From Phaeacidiphilus oryzae TH49 (GTDB taxonomy: Bacteria > Actinomycetota > Actinomycetes > Streptomycetales > Streptomycetaceae): DNA of 64,000 nt. The stretch lies in assembly GCF_000744815.1 (NCBI RefSeq), contig NZ_JQMQ01000005.1, positions 3,542,055 to 3,606,054 on the forward strand, read 5' to 3'. Below the pieces are notes generated by a model. It made no database searches. It had not been told where the DNA came from and worked only from the letters and a program-made list of their open reading frames with translations. Both the position numbers and the translations under genes were made by a program. Positions within the stretch are counted from its first letter, which is position 1, and every line of letters starts with the position of its first letter. This document shows, piece after piece, positions 30,183 to 39,280 of the stretch.

Positions 30183-31010
30183 GTGCCTGCCATGGATCCG
30201 CTGGAGCAGGGCCCGGGAACCCCGCGGGAGCGGCGGCCGCCGAAGTCGCAGGGGCCGCCGAAGTCGCAGGGGGCGCCGGAGCCGCAGGAGGCCCCGGCCC
30301 CGCCCGCCTCGGCGCACAAGGTCTTCGGGGAGAACCTGGGCCGGGCGGTGCGCTACGCCGAACTGCTGGCGGACGCCGGCGTGCGTCGCGGGCTGATCGG
30401 GCCGCGCGAGGTTCCCCGGCTGTGGGACCGCCATCTGCTGAACTGCGCGGTGCTGGCGGACGTGGTGCCCTCCGGGGTGTCCCTCTGCGATGTGGGCTCG
30501 GGGGCGGGGCTGCCCGGCATCCCGGTCGCGCTCGCCTGTCCGGACCTGGAGATCACCCTTCTTGAGCCGCTGCTGCGGCGGACCAACTTCCTGGAGGAGG
30601 TGGTTCGCGAGCTGCGCCTGGAGAACGTCACCGTGCTGCGTGGCCGGGCCGAGGAGATGATCGGCAAGCTGGCCGTGGACGTGGTCACCGCGCGCGCGGT
30701 GGCCCCGCTGGACCGACTGGCCGGCTGGGGCATCCCGCTGCTGCGGCCGTACGGCGAGATGCTGGCGCTCAAGGGGGACGCCGCCGAGCAGGAGCTGGCT
30801 TCGGCCCGGGCCGCGCTGCAGAAGCTCGGCGCCGAGGAGTGGTCGGTGGTGCGGGCCGGCGACGGCCTGGTGGAGACGCCCACCCATGTGGTGCGGGTGA
30901 AGGTCGGCGAGAGCCCCGGCGGGGTGAAGGCGGCGGCCCGGCGGGCCAAGGCGGTGCGGGCCGGGCGGGCGGCGGCGAACCGGGGCCGGGGCTCGCGACG
31001 TCGGCGCTGA
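30183..31010 (+). CDS. rsmG: 16S rRNA (guanine527-N7)-methyltransferase RsmG (GidB)
   Basis: A 275-residue SAM-dependent methyltransferase that modifies G527 of 16S rRNA; its loss gives low-level streptomycin resistance in Streptomyces. A Pro-rich tail (about 40 residues) precedes the domain. RLWDRHLLNCAVLADVVPSG and the SAM loop CDVGSGAGLPGIPVALACP are typical, followed by LLEPLLRRTNFLEEV. I chose the GTG at 30183 because AGGAG lies eight bases upstream; GTG at 30174 is possible. A parS-containing hairpin begins 13 bases after the stop. Confidence 0.94.
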   Translation: MPAMDPLEQGPGTPRERRPPKSQGPPKSQGAPEPQEAPAPPASAHKVFGENLGRAVRYAELLADAGVRRGLIGPREVPRLWDRHLLNCAVLADVVPSGVSLCDVGSGAGLPGIPVALACPDLEITLLEPLLRRTNFLEEVVRELRLENVTVLRGRAEEMIGKLAVDVVTARAVAPLDRLAGWGIPLLRPYGEMLALKGDAAEQELASARAALQKLGAEEWSVVRAGDGLVETPTHVVRVKVGESPGGVKAAARRAKAVRAGRAAANRGRGSRRRR

Positions 31011-31023
31011 CCGGGCGGGCGGG

Positions 31024-31053
31024 CGGTGTTTCACGTGAAACCGTGAAACACCG
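31024..31053. terminator. Hairpin that includes parS, downstream of rsmG
   Basis: CGGTGTTTCACG (31024-31035) pairs perfectly with CGTGAAACACCG (31042-31053) around a 6-base loop. The left arm plus loop contain parS 31028-31041, and the right arm is an additional parS half. Confidence 0.6.
31028..31041. other. parS site 1
   Basis: GTTTCACGTGAAAC, perfect 14-bp ParB-binding palindrome, 17 bases after rsmG. Confidence 0.95.
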
Positions 31054-31231
31054 TCGGGCCGGGCCGACCCCGGCGCCCACCCGGGCCGCTCCAGTGCCGA
31101 CCCGGGCCGCTCCGGCGCCGTCCCGGCCGCTTCTGGTCGCTCCCGGATCGTCCTGTTCGAGGGCCGAACGGGCGAGCTTGGGCCGGGGCGGAGTGTCGCA
31201 CCGTCAGATAGGACGACATTCTCGGCAGCCT

Positions 31232-31245
31232 GTTTCACGTGAAAC
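31232..31245. other. parS site 2
   Basis: Perfect 14-bp ParB palindrome in the parA upstream region. Confidence 0.95.
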
Positions 31246-31421
31246 GGCGCTCTCTGCTTCCTGGAATCCTGTCCCGGAGCCGCGCTGCGGCGCGGACCAC
31301 CCGTCCAGCGGGTGAAGATCTGCTCCACACGCGGTCGAATGAGCCACAAGCTCCACATCGACCCCCGTCTCTGCGCGATGATGCCAACGGCAAGCCGCGT
31401 CAAAGAGAGGGGAACACGCCC

Positions 31422-32594
31422 GTGACGTCCGAGAAGTATCCCGGGCACGGCGCACTGGCGGAGCCCGTCCCCGGTCCCCGTACCACCGCTCCGCCCACCG
31501 CAACTCCCTTGCACCGGGCGCCCCGTGAAACCGGGTCGGTTTCACGTGAAACACTGGCTCCCATGCAGGATCCCATCCAGGCACCGGTCCCTCATGACGC
31601 GGAGACGACTCCGCTCGCCGATGACACACCGATCGCCCGAGCCGCCCAGCGTGCGGTGGAGACCATGGGCAAGGTGAGCGAGGCGCTGCCGCGCCCCGCC
31701 GAGACCCGGGTGATGGTCGTCGCCAACCAGAAGGGCGGGGTGGGGAAGACCACGACCACGGTCAATCTGGCCGCCTCGCTGGCCATGCATGGTCAGCGGG
31801 TGCTCGTGGTCGATCTCGACCCGCAGGGGAACGCCTCCACCGCGCTCGGCATCGATCACCATGCCGAGGTGCCGTCCATCTACGACGTGCTGGTGGAGGG
31901 CAAGCCGCTGGCCGAGGTGGTTCAGCCGGTGGTCGACGTGGAGGGCCTCTTCTGCGTGCCGGCCACCATCGACCTGGCCGGTGCGGAGATCGAACTGGTC
32001 TCGCTGGTGGCCCGGGAGAGCCGGCTGCAGAAGGCGCTGGCCGCCTATGAGCAGCCGCTGGACTATGTGCTGGTGGACTGCCCGCCGTCGCTCGGGCTGC
32101 TGACGGTGAACGCCCTGGTGGCCGGCCGGGAGGTGCTGATCCCCATCCAGTGCGAGTACTACGCGCTGGAGGGGCTCGGCCAGTTGCTGCGGAACGTGGA
32201 GCTGGTGCGGGCGCACCTCAACCCCCAGCTGCATGTCTCGACCATCCTGCTGACCATGTACGACGCCCGGACCCGGCTGGCCGCCCAGGTCGCCGAGGAG
32301 GTGCGCAGCCACTTCCAGAGCGAGGTGCTGCGGACCAGCATCCCGAGGTCGGTGCGGATCTCCGAGGCCCCGAGCTACGGGCAGACGGTACTGACCTACG
32401 ATCCCGGCTCCACCGGGGCGCTCTCCTATCTGGAGGCCGCCCGGGAGATGGCGCTGCGCGGGGCGGACGGAACGGGAGCCGTCCCGTACGATGCCGAAAC
32501 CGCCGAGCCGGCGGTGCAGGGTGAGTATCAGCAGTCGGTCGTGGCGCAGGCGCAGCCACTGCACGAGCAGAGCACGATGGAGGGCAACCGGTGA
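31422..32594 (+). CDS. parA: Chromosome-partitioning ATPase ParA
   Basis: A 390-residue ParA. The GTG at 31422 is chosen because GAGGGG lies upstream; ATG at 31563 would give a 343-residue form. The N-terminal about 95 residues are poorly conserved and include VSRET at residues 40-44, encoded by a parS site. The deviant Walker A motif is KGGVGKTTT (Lys near residue 104), followed by [16 protein letters not shown] and [15 protein letters not shown]. It forms ATP-dependent patterns on DNA that help segregate origins and, in Streptomyces, aids sporulation and tip-associated origin positioning. The stop overlaps the parB start (GTGA). Confidence 0.95.
   Translation: MTSEKYPGHGALAEPVPGPRTTAPPTATPLHRAPRETGSVSRETLAPMQDPIQAPVPHDAETTPLADDTPIARAAQRAVETMGKVSEALPRPAETRVMVVANQKGGVGKTTTTVNLAASLAMHGQRVLVVDLDPQGNASTALGIDHHAEVPSIYDVLVEGKPLAEVVQPVVDVEGLFCVPATIDLAGAEIELVSLVARESRLQKALAAYEQPLDYVLVDCPPSLGLLTVNALVAGREVLIPIQCEYYALEGLGQLLRNVELVRAHLNPQLHVSTILLTMYDARTRLAAQVAEEVRSHFQSEVLRTSIPRSVRISEAPSYGQTVLTYDPGSTGALSYLEAAREMALRGADGTGAVPYDAETAEPAVQGEYQQSVVAQAQPLHEQSTMEGNR
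31539..31552. other. parS site 3, inside parA coding sequence
   Basis: Perfect 14-bp ParB palindrome within the 5' end of parA. It encodes V-S-R-E-T (residues 40-44) of the long ParA form. Confidence 0.95.
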
Positions 32595-33838
32595 GTGAGC
32601 GTCGACGGGGACTGGGCCGCGGGCTCGGGGCGTTGATCCCGGCGGCTGCCGGCAGCGACGGATCGTCCGGCGGTGCGCCCGGGTCGGCCCCGGTGCTGGC
32701 GCCCGAGCGCGGGGTGGCTGCGGCCAAGGTCGCCGGATTGGTGGAGAGCGAGAGCCCGAACGGGGTCGCGGGCCGAAGCGCCCATGGCGCGCCCGCGGCC
32801 GTCTCGGCGGGCGTCCCGGCGCCGACCGCGCCCGGCGGCGCTGCCGCTGCCGGTGCGGGGGTGAACGGCGGCGCCGCGGGAGCGAACGGTGGCGGGGTGG
32901 CCGCCCCGGAGATCGCCGTGGACGCCTCGGGGATGCGGCCGGTGGAGGGCGCCTACTTCGCGGAGATCCCGCTGGAGGAGATCTCCCCGAACCCCCGCCA
33001 GCCGCGAGACGTCTTCGACGAGGAGGCGCTGGCGGAGCTCGTCCAGTCCATCAAGGAGGTCGGGCTCCTCCAGCCGGTGGTGGTCCGGCAGGCCGGGCCC
33101 GAGCGCTATGAACTGATCATGGGCGAGCGCCGTTGGCGGGCGTCCAAGGAGGCCGGGCTCGAGCGGATCCCGGCGATCGTCCGGGCGACCGACGACGAGA
33201 AGCTCCTCCTCGACGCCCTGCTGGAGAACCTCCACCGGGCGCAGCTGAACCCGCTGGAGGAGGCCGCCGCCTACGACCAGCTGCTGAAGGACTTCTCCTG
33301 CACCCACGAGGAGCTGGCGGACCGGATCGGGCGCTCGCGCTCCCAGGTCTCCAACACCCTGCGGCTGATGAAGCTCTCCCCCGCGGTGCAGCGGCGGGTG
33401 GCGGCCGGGGTGCTCTCCGCCGGCCATGCGCGGGCGCTCCTCTCGCTGGAGGAGGCCGAGGAGCAGGACCGGCTGGCGCACCGGATCGTCGCCGAGGGGC
33501 TGTCGGTGCGGGCGGTCGAGGAGATCGTCGCCGTGCAGGGGATGGACGGTTCCGGGGCGGAGCGGAAGGCGCGTCGGCCGCGGGCCGGCCGACGGCTCTC
33601 CCCTGCGCTGGCCGATCTGGCCTCCCGGCTCTCCGACCGCTTCGACACCCGGGTGAAGGTGGAGCTCGGTCAGAAGCGCGGAAAGATCGTGGTCGAGTTC
33701 GCCTCGGTGGAGGACCTCAACCGGATCATCACCTCGCTGGCGCCCGGCGAGGAGCGGAAGCTCGCGGCGCAGGACGAGGAGGGGTCGGACGGGGAGTCCC
33801 CGGACGCCCCGGACGGGGATGCGCCCCACGCGGAGTGA
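32591..33838 (+). CDS. parB: Chromosome-partitioning protein ParB
   Basis: A 415-residue CTP-dependent DNA clamp. The N-terminus [17 protein letters not shown] is the ParA-contact peptide. After a Gly/Ala-rich linker (about 25-115) comes the CTPase/N domain with [21 protein letters not shown] and [12 protein letters not shown], then the HTH that reads parS ([18 protein letters not shown]), and a C-terminal dimer domain ([22 protein letters not shown]). It loads at the parS sites around it. GTG start overlapping parA by four bases. It ends 22 bases before a parS-containing hairpin. Confidence 0.96.
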   Translation: MSERRRGLGRGLGALIPAAAGSDGSSGGAPGSAPVLAPERGVAAAKVAGLVESESPNGVAGRSAHGAPAAVSAGVPAPTAPGGAAAAGAGVNGGAAGANGGGVAAPEIAVDASGMRPVEGAYFAEIPLEEISPNPRQPRDVFDEEALAELVQSIKEVGLLQPVVVRQAGPERYELIMGERRWRASKEAGLERIPAIVRATDDEKLLLDALLENLHRAQLNPLEEAAAYDQLLKDFSCTHEELADRIGRSRSQVSNTLRLMKLSPAVQRRVAAGVLSAGHARALLSLEEAEEQDRLAHRIVAEGLSVRAVEEIVAVQGMDGSGAERKARRPRAGRRLSPALADLASRLSDRFDTRVKVELGQKRGKIVVEFASVEDLNRIITSLAPGEERKLAAQDEEGSDGESPDAPDGDAPHAE

Positions 33839-33861
33839 TCTCCCGGATCATCCGGTGTGCG

Positions 33862-33907
33862 GCGGCGGGCCTGGTTTCACGGTTTCACGTGAAACCAGGC
33901 CCGCCGC
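33862..33907. terminator. parAB terminator hairpin that contains parS
   Basis: A 19-bp perfect stem (33862-33880 with 33889-33907; arms rich in GGCGGGCCTGGTTTCAC) has an 8-base loop GGTTTCAC. The loop and right arm form parS 33882-33895; the left arm ends in a further parS half. It is positioned as the terminator of parAB. Confidence 0.7.
33882..33895. other. parS site 4
   Basis: Perfect 14-bp ParB palindrome inside the hairpin downstream of parB. Confidence 0.95.
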
Positions 33908-33987
33908 TTGTACGTTGAATCGGTGTCAGCGTGGCTACGATGCCCCCGAAACCACTCCGGCGGAGATGACGGGGAGGGGCCGGGACG

Positions 33988-34212
33988 ATGGGTGCTCTGG
34001 GCAGGGCGGCGCTGGTGGCCATGGGGGTCGGCCTTGGCGGTGTCGGAGGCTACTTCGGCAGCCTGCGGCGTGACCGGGAGCGGATGCGGGCGCTGGTGAG
34101 GGAGGCAGTTGGTGGGACGCAGGCTGGCCGCGTTGACCCTGGACAATCTCGTGGATCTGCCGAGCACCTGCCGCGGGTGTCTCTTCTGGGAGTTGGACCC
34201 GGTCAGCGCTGA
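33988..34212 (+). CDS. Possible small membrane protein (doubtful)
   Basis: A 74-codon frame with an ATG and GGAGGGG about 10 bases upstream. The first 25 residues are hydrophobic (ALVAMGVGLGGVGGYFGSL) followed by a charged segment (RRDRERMRALVREAV). This looks like a small anchored protein, but the last 100 bases overlap the start of the acetyltransferase gene, which is more than expected for a real pair. Possibly the true protein is shorter or it is not expressed. Confidence 0.3.
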   Translation: MGALGRAALVAMGVGLGGVGGYFGSLRRDRERMRALVREAVGGTQAGRVDPGQSRGSAEHLPRVSLLGVGPGQR

Positions 34213-34735
34213 GGCGGCGGTGCGATCGAGGAAGCCCGAGACGGAGAAGGAGTCCTGGATCTCCTCGGTGCTGCTGGACTGGGGCGCCTGCGGGCGGATC
34301 GCTTATGTCGACGACGTGCCGGCCGGCTTCGTCCTCTACGCCCCTCCGGCCTATGTGCCGCGCAGCCTGGCCTTTCCGACCAGTCCGGTGTCGCCGGACG
34401 CGGTGCTGCTGATGACCTCCCGCATCCTGCCGGACTACCAGGGGCAGGGACTGGGGCGGATGCTGGTCCAGGCGGTGGCCAAGGACCTGGTTCGGCGCGG
34501 GGTCCGGGCGGTGGAGGCCTTCGGCGACGCGGCCTGGGAGACCCCGTCCTGTGTGCTGCCGGCCGAGCATCTGCTGGCGGTGGGCTTCAAGACGGTGCGC
34601 TCCCACCCGCGCTACCCCCGGCTCCGACTCGAGCTGCGGTCCACCGTCTCCTGGCGGGCCGAGGTGGAGGTGGCGCTGGAGCGGCTGCTGGGCGCGGTGC
34701 AGAAGGAGCCTTCGCTGCGGCCGCTCGGGGGCTGA
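34112..34735 (+). CDS. GNAT-family N-acetyltransferase
   Basis: A 207-residue protein that starts with GTG at 34112, with GGAGG six bases upstream; TTG three bases earlier is possible. The acetyl-CoA binding motif is LPDYQGQGLGRMLVQAVAKDL (Q-x-x-G-x-G/A type) with the preceding strand VLLMTSRI. The N-terminal Cys pair CRGCLFWELDPV is a feature of this actinobacterial subfamily, found next to parB. Substrate unknown. A parS site begins five bases after the stop. Confidence 0.88.
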   Translation: MGRRLAALTLDNLVDLPSTCRGCLFWELDPVSAEAAVRSRKPETEKESWISSVLLDWGACGRIAYVDDVPAGFVLYAPPAYVPRSLAFPTSPVSPDAVLLMTSRILPDYQGQGLGRMLVQAVAKDLVRRGVRAVEAFGDAAWETPSCVLPAEHLLAVGFKTVRSHPRYPRLRLELRSTVSWRAEVEVALERLLGAVQKEPSLRPLGG

Positions 34736-34739
34736 GGCT

Positions 34740-34753
34740 GTTTCACGTGAAAC
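34740..34753. other. parS site 5
   Basis: Perfect 14-bp ParB palindrome just after the acetyltransferase gene. Confidence 0.95.
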
Positions 34754-34778
34754 GGCGAAACGATGAAACCGCGAGAAC

Positions 34779-34819
34779 GGCGAAGGCCCGCAGCCCCATA
34801 AGGGGCGCGGGCCTTCGCC
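34779..34819. terminator. Bidirectional terminator between acetyltransferase and trxA
   Basis: GGCGAAGGCCCGC pairs with its exact complement at 34807-34819; after a one-base bulge GCCCC pairs with GGGGC around an ATAA loop. It serves two convergent genes. Confidence 0.85.
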
Positions 34820-34834
34820 GGCAGCGAGGACGGC

Positions 34835-35161
34835 TCAGATGAACTCGGCCAGGTCCTTCAGCAGGGCGGCCTTCGGCTTGGCGCCGACGATGGTCTTCAC
34901 GACCTCGCCGTTCTGGTAGACGTTCATCGTCGGGATGGAGAGAACGCCGTACTTCGCCGGAACGCTCGGGTTGTTGTCGATGTCGATCTTCGCGATGGTG
35001 AGCTTGTCACCGTGCTCCGCCGCGATCTCCTTGAGGACCGGGGCGATCTGACGGCACGGGCCGCACCAGGTGGCCCAGAAGTCGACCAGCACAGGCTTGT
35101 CGCTCTTCAGCACCTCGTCGTCGAAGGTGGAGTCGGTGACGGTGATGGGCTCGCTGGCCAC
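34835..35161 (-). CDS. trxA: Thioredoxin
   Basis: A 108-residue thioredoxin with active site WCGPC in VDFWATWCGPCRQIAPVL and the cis-Pro loop SIPTMNVYQNGE. GTG start with AGGAG upstream. It reduces protein disulphides and is recycled by TrxB, encoded just before it in the same direction, with a parS site in the gap. Confidence 0.97.
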   Translation of the reverse strand: MASEPITVTDSTFDDEVLKSDKPVLVDFWATWCGPCRQIAPVLKEIAAEHGDKLTIAKIDIDNNPSVPAKYGVLSIPTMNVYQNGEVVKTIVGAKPKAALLKDLAEFI

Positions 35162-35201
35162 GGCTTCTCCTAGGGGAATGATGCCGCGCGGGTGGCGCGG
35201 T

Positions 35202-35215
35202 GTTTCACGTGAAAC
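35202..35215. other. parS site 6
   Basis: Perfect 14-bp ParB palindrome in the trxB-trxA gap. Confidence 0.95.
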
Positions 35216-35255
35216 GGTCGGTCGGGGCGGTCGGTCTGCTTCGTGGGGCGACGGG

Positions 35256-36227
35256 TCAGACGGTGGCGACCTTCTCCGGCTCGGCGGGCTCGCTGTCCGC
35301 CAGCGCCGAGAGGTAGCGCTCGGCGTCCAGCGCGGCGGAGCAGCCGGTGCCGGCGGCGGTGATCGCCTGGCGGTAGGTGTGGTCCACCACGTCGCCGGCG
35401 GCGAAGACGCCGGGGAGGTTGGTACGGGTCGAGGGGGCCGACACCTTGAGGTAGCCCTCGTCGTCCAGGTCCAGCTGGCCCTTGAAGAGCGAGGTGCGCG
35501 GGTCGTGGCCGATGGCGATGAAGAGGCCGGTGACCGGGAGCTCGCGGGTCTCGCCGGTGACGGTGTCCCGGAGGGTGACGCCGGAGAGCTTGCCCTCGCC
35601 GTTCACCGAGGCGACCTCGCTGTTCCAGGCGAAATTGATCTTCGGGTCGGCGAAGGCGCGGTCCTGCATCGCCTTGCTGGCCCGCAGGGTGTCCCGGCGG
35701 TGGATGATCGTGACGGTCTCGGCGAAGCGGGAGAGGAAGGTGGCCTCCTCCATCGCCGTGTCGCCGCCGCCGACCACCGCGATGTGCTGGTTGCGGAAGA
35801 AGAAGCCGTCACAGGTGGCGCACCAGGAGACGCCGTGCCCGGAGAGCTGGTCCTCGTTCGGCAGGCCGAGCTTGCGGTGCTGCGAGCCGGTGGCCACGAT
35901 CACGGCCTTGGCGCGGTGGACGGTGCCGGCCGAGTCGGTGACGGTCTTGATGTCACCGGTCAGGTCGACCGCGGCGATGTCGTCCGGGATCAGCTCGGCG
36001 CCGAAGCGCTCGGCCTGGGCGCGCATCCCGTCCATCAGGTCGGGACCCATGATGCCGTCACGGAAGCCGGGGAAGTTCTCGACCTCGGTGGTGTTCATCA
36101 GCGCGCCGCCGGCCTCCACGGCGCCCTCGAAGACAAGGGGCTTCAGAGAGGCGCGGGCGGTGTACAGCGCAGCCGTGTAACCGGCCGGGCCGGACCCGAT
36201 GATGATCACGTTGCGGACGTCGCTCAC
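35256..36227 (-). CDS. trxB: Thioredoxin-disulfide reductase
   Basis: A 323-residue flavoprotein. Starts at the GTG at 36227, where AGGAG lies five bases upstream; the frame continues upstream but covers the anti-sigma gene. FAD site [19 protein letters not shown], redox CxxC in [15 protein letters not shown] site [16 protein letters not shown], and C-terminal FAD site [23 protein letters not shown]. It uses NADPH to reduce TrxA. trxAB in Streptomyces is a target of the SigR disulphide-stress system; no promoter is called here. Confidence 0.97.
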   Translation of the reverse strand: MSDVRNVIIIGSGPAGYTAALYTARASLKPLVFEGAVEAGGALMNTTEVENFPGFRDGIMGPDLMDGMRAQAERFGAELIPDDIAAVDLTGDIKTVTDSAGTVHRAKAVIVATGSQHRKLGLPNEDQLSGHGVSWCATCDGFFFRNQHIAVVGGGDTAMEEATFLSRFAETVTIIHRRDTLRASKAMQDRAFADPKINFAWNSEVASVNGEGKLSGVTLRDTVTGETRELPVTGLFIAIGHDPRTSLFKGQLDLDDEGYLKVSAPSTRTNLPGVFAAGDVVDHTYRQAITAAGTGCSAALDAERYLSALADSEPAEPEKVATV

Positions 36228-36439
36228 TCGATCTCCTGTGACGGCGACGGGCCGTGGACACGGCCCGCGGGGGAGGCTGCTGCTTCGCTCTTCTTCTGCG
36301 GTCTTAGGTTGTCGCCGACCGCGGTCGCTGTGCCCGTCGACTCTCCGTCGACGTCCGGCGACTGCGTTCACCCGGCACAACGGATACCCAGTCTCCCGCA
36401 TTCCCACGGGCGGACGTGCAGCGGCACGGGGAAAGCCGG

Positions 36440-37696
36440 TCAGGGACGGGTGACTTCCCGGTGGAGGAGAACGCCGCCGGAGCAGGAGGCGGGGACCACA
36501 TAGGCGTCGACGGCGGCGGCCGAGTCGGACGAGTAGACCACCACATACACCGGCACCGGGCCGCCCGCGGCGGAGTCGCCGCGGTAGGAGAAGGGCTCGA
36601 CGGCCAGCGGGGTCCCGGTCCGTCCGGTGGCCGCGAGGACACAGCCGGGCGGGGTGGTCGCGGGGGTGGCGGCGGTCGCCGGAGCAGAGCGCGTGCCGGC
36701 GGTGCCCCCGGTGGAGCCGGTGGAGCCGCCGCCCGCCGCGGTGTGCGGCTGCATGGCGCCGTTGGATGGGGTGGAGGGGGCGGCGGAGTCGCTCAGCATC
36801 TGCGTCACCACCTGCGGGATGCCGGCCGCGGTGACGGCGGGCGCTTGGCTGCCGGAGCCGGCGGAGCTGCCGGAGCCGCCTGGGCCGGACGCCCGTACCG
36901 CGGCAGAGGAGGCACCTCCGGAAGGGGCGGGCCGCGGAAGGCTGCTGACGACCACTCCGATCACGGCCGCCGCCACCGCGAGTCCCGCTCCGGCGAGGAG
37001 GCCGACCCTGCCCCGGCGGAAGCGGCGGGGGCCGCGCGGCGGACGCCCGTCCCGGGGGCCGCTCGGCGAACCGGCGGGGCGTGGCGGCGGACCGGCGGCG
37101 GAGCCGGCCTCGCGGCGCGGACCGGTGGGCTCCCGCCGGTCGTCCTCGCCCGGCTCGACCGGCCGACTCGGCTCGTCGGGGTGGTCGGCCGTCCCGGACT
37201 GCGGGTCGTCCTGCGGCGCCGTCGGCTGCCGCTCCTGCCCGGGCTGGGGCTGCTCGGGCGCCGGCAGGCCGGAGCCGATGAGGGCCCGGACCCATGCGGG
37301 GTCGATCGGGAGGTCCGATTCCTCGGCCGCCCGGGCCTCCTCGGCGGCGATCAGTCCGGTGACCGCCGAGTCCTCGTCCGCTCCTTCCAGGGCGGCCAGC
37401 TCCTCGGGGGTGATGTCCGGCAGCTCGGCGGCGAGGAGGGACTCGGCGGCGAGTGCCGCGTCGATCCGGCCGGAGACGTCGGCGGGCAGCCGGGGGGCCG
37501 AGCTCCGGCCGAGGAGGTCGCGGATCTCACCGAGGGCGGTGTGGGTCTCCGTACAGGGAGCACAGTCCGCCAGATGCGCGCCGACGCGCTCGGCATGGTC
37601 CGGCCGCAGCAGTTCCTCGGTGTACTCGGAGATGGCCTCCACGGAGGGGTGGCCGTCGGCGTCGAAGGGGCTGTCGCCCGTGGGCATCGCCGTCAT
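36440..37696 (-). CDS. Membrane-anchored zinc-type anti-sigma factor (partner of SigM)
   Basis: A 418-residue protein. Its N-terminal ZAS-like motif is [12 protein letters not shown] (H-x3-C-x2-C), preceded by [18 protein letters not shown] long Pro/Gly/Asp-rich linker leads to one membrane helix near residue 235 ([20 protein letters not shown]), then a Ser/Gly-rich exterior and a C-terminal module with a conserved [21 protein letters not shown]. Start ATG overlaps the sigM stop by four bases, so it is the expected regulator of that sigma factor. The motif matches the iron-sulphur/zinc anti-sigma class (RsmA is the SigM partner in Streptomyces, from memory), but the large exterior is not typical of RsmA. 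Identity as RsmA is not claimed. Confidence 0.82.
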   Translation of the reverse strand: MTAMPTGDSPFDADGHPSVEAISEYTEELLRPDHAERVGAHLADCAPCTETHTALGEIRDLLGRSSAPRLPADVSGRIDAALAAESLLAAELPDITPEELAALEGADEDSAVTGLIAAEEARAAEESDLPIDPAWVRALIGSGLPAPEQPQPGQERQPTAPQDDPQSGTADHPDEPSRPVEPGEDDRREPTGPRREAGSAAGPPPRPAGSPSGPRDGRPPRGPRRFRRGRVGLLAGAGLAVAAAVIGVVVSSLPRPAPSGGASSAAVRASGPGGSGSSAGSGSQAPAVTAAGIPQVVTQMLSDSAAPSTPSNGAMQPHTAAGGGSTGSTGGTAGTRSAPATAATPATTPPGCVLAATGRTGTPLAVEPFSYRGDSAAGGPVPVYVVVYSSDSAAAVDAYVVPASCSGGVLLHREVTRP

Positions 37697-38523
37697 GCCG
37701 ACGTGTCACCTCCTGTGCTCCGCGCGTCTCGACGGTGGTCCTGCGGTGGTGGGACGGACGGACCGCCTCCGTGGTTCCTACCCGTGGTCCGTTCGGTGCC
37801 ATGCGGGGCTGTTTCACGTGAAACAGCCGTCTGCGGGACCGCGTGGAGGGGCGGCCGGGGCGGCAGCTCTGTTTCACGTGAAACCGCGCCCGTTTCACGT
37901 GAAACAGCGTCCGGGGGGACCGCGTTCGCCCGGAGATGGGCGAGCAGAGGAAGGAGCCGGGCGCGCCCGCGGGCGCAGCGGCTCTTCACCGTGCCGTTGG
38001 GCACCGAGAGCACCGCCGCCGCCTCACTCACCGAGTACCCCTGGAGGTCGACCAGGACGAGGGCGGCCCGCTGGTCCACCGGGAGGAGGGCGAGGGCGGC
38101 GGCCACCTCGTGGCGCACCTCGCTGCGTTCGGCGGAGACGTCGGCACCCTCGGCCGGCTCGACCGCGGCGTCCAGGCTCTGCTCGTCCTCCAGGGGACGG
38201 GTCTGGCGCACCGCCGAGCGGCGGGCGCGGTCCAGGCAGGCGTTGACCACGATCCGGTGGAGCCAGGTGGTGACGGCGGAACGGCCCTGGAAGGTGTGCG
38301 CCGCGCGGAAGGCGGCGACCATGGCGTCCTGGAGGGCGTCGGCGGCCTCCTCGCGATCGCCGATGGTGCGCAGCGCCACCGCCCACAGCCGGTCGCGATG
38401 CCGGCGGACCAGCTCGCCGAAGGCCTCGTGCTCCCCGGCGATGTGCAGGGCCAGCAGTTCGGCGTCGGACGGCGCGGGCTCCTCGGACGCCGGTCCGGAC
38501 GCCGGTCCGCTCGTCACTGCCAT
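37693..38523 (-). CDS. sigM: ECF RNA polymerase sigma factor, SigM type, with parS-encoded tail
   Basis: A 276-residue sigma-70 family protein from the ATG at 38523 (GGGGGGAGG just upstream). Region 2 is FGELVRRHRDRLWAVALRTIGDREEAADALQDAMVAAFRAAHTFQGRSAVTTWL in outline, with the DALQD core-binding motif. Region 4 is the HTH YSVSEAAAVLSVPNGTVKSRCARGRARL. The domain ends at about residue 195; the last 80 residues are a Pro/Thr-rich tail containing three VSRET peptides (residues 207, 214 and 234), each the translation of a parS site. Paired with an anti-sigma gene. An oxidative or osmotic stress role is known for SigM in related species. Confidence 0.93.
   Translation of the reverse strand: MAVTSGPASGPASEEPAPSDAELLALHIAGEHEAFGELVRRHRDRLWAVALRTIGDREEAADALQDAMVAAFRAAHTFQGRSAVTTWLHRIVVNACLDRARRSAVRQTRPLEDEQSLDAAVEPAEGADVSAERSEVRHEVAAALALLPVDQRAALVLVDLQGYSVSEAAAVLSVPNGTVKSRCARGRARLLPLLAHLRANAVPPDAVSRETGAVSRETELPPRPPLHAVPQTAVSRETAPHGTERTTGRNHGGGPSVPPPQDHRRDARSTGGDTSA
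37811..37824. other. parS site 7, inside sigM
   Basis: Perfect 14-bp ParB palindrome, extended to 22 bp (37807-37828). It encodes VSRET at SigM residues 234-238. Confidence 0.95.
37871..37884. other. parS site 8, inside sigM
   Basis: Perfect 14-bp ParB palindrome. It encodes VSRET at SigM residues 214-218. Confidence 0.95.
37892..37905. other. parS site 9, inside sigM
   Basis: Perfect 14-bp ParB palindrome, 21 bases from site 8 (two helical turns). It encodes VSRET at SigM residues 207-211. Confidence 0.95.
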
Positions 38524-38641
38524 CCGGCCTCCCCCCTGCTGTCCCTGGCGGCTGTGCTGCCGGTCTCTCCGGCGGCTCCAGACTGCCATCTCCCGGCGCC
38601 GCCCGTCAGCCCCACGGGCCGGTTCGAGATCAAGTCGGCGA

Positions 38642-39280
38642 TCAGGCGCCCGGCCGACCGAAGACCTTGATCTCGGAGATCCCGCCCCGATAGGTGCTGC
38701 CGCCGCCGGGCATCGGCGGCAGCGCACTCAGATGCACCAGGACGTAGCGGGTCTGGACGGGGTGCGGGAGGGTCACGTCCAGGGTGGTCCCGGCCTGGCC
38801 GGACTTGCTGAGCACCTTGGTCCAGGAGCTGAGATCGGCTCCGGAGGGGTCACCGGCGTCCTTGGGCAGGGCACGGAGGTCGACGGACTGGCCGGCGACC
38901 GGGAAGTCCACCTCCACCCCCGTGACCCGCTGGACCGAGCCGAGGTCCACCCAGATTCCGCCGCCCTCCTTGCGGGAGGGGAGGTTGCCGAAGTCGGGAT
39001 AGCCGTCGTAGTGGGAGGTGATCCACGGAGTGGCGCTCTTGCCGTCGATCGCGAAGTGGACGTCTCCGCCCGCTATCGGCGGGGCCAGCGGGGAGAACTC
39101 CTGGGCGGCGGAGATCCTCAGCGCCTGGCCGGGGGTGCGGTGGTCGGTGGGGCCGGTGGTGGAGGTGTCGGACTGGACGGCGTTGCGGGCGCGGTCGCCG
39201 TTGTGGAGGACCGTCTCGGCCAGGCCCCAGCTGCCGAGTCCGATCGCGGCCATCAGAACCGCGCCCACCGTCCACTTCAC
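38642..39280 (-). CDS. C-terminal half of the pseudokinase gene: membrane helix and discoidin-like domain (displaced frame)
   Basis: This frame reads as the missing second half of the pseudokinase gene. From the GTG at 39280 it encodes 212 residues: one membrane helix (WTVGAVLMAAIGLGSWGLAET) and an extracellular domain with discoidin/F5-8-like features (GIWVDLGSVQRVTGVEVDF, then TRYVLVHLSALP near the end). The frame is open further upstream and reads as a Pro-rich linker (ERPHRPPPALPGRTGKAVKW), which is what precedes this helix in intact relatives as I remember them. The GTG overlaps the stop of the N-terminal part as GTGA, so it could be expressed as a coupled second gene. Otherwise the two halves are one gene broken by a one-base change near 39344. 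Confidence 0.65.
   Translation of the reverse strand: MKWTVGAVLMAAIGLGSWGLAETVLHNGDRARNAVQSDTSTTGPTDHRTPGQALRISAAQEFSPLAPPIAGGDVHFAIDGKSATPWITSHYDGYPDFGNLPSRKEGGGIWVDLGSVQRVTGVEVDFPVAGQSVDLRALPKDAGDPSGADLSSWTKVLSKSGQAGTTLDVTLPHPVQTRYVLVHLSALPPMPGGGSTYRGGISEIKVFGRPGA

Larger units (their letters stand above)
31011..31421. other. rsmG-parA intergenic region
   Basis: 411 bases without a gene. It holds a hairpin with a parS site right after rsmG (31024-31053) and another parS (31232-31245). The parA promoter should lie between 31250 and 31410; I cannot place it with confidence. Confidence 0.6.

Noticed and set aside
27882-31514. Stop-free minus-strand frame of about 1,210 codons
   Set aside because: It runs antisense across yidD, yidC, jag, rsmG and part of parA, all clear genes. 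The composition (His, Arg, Gly, Leu) is that of an antisense shadow in high-GC DNA.
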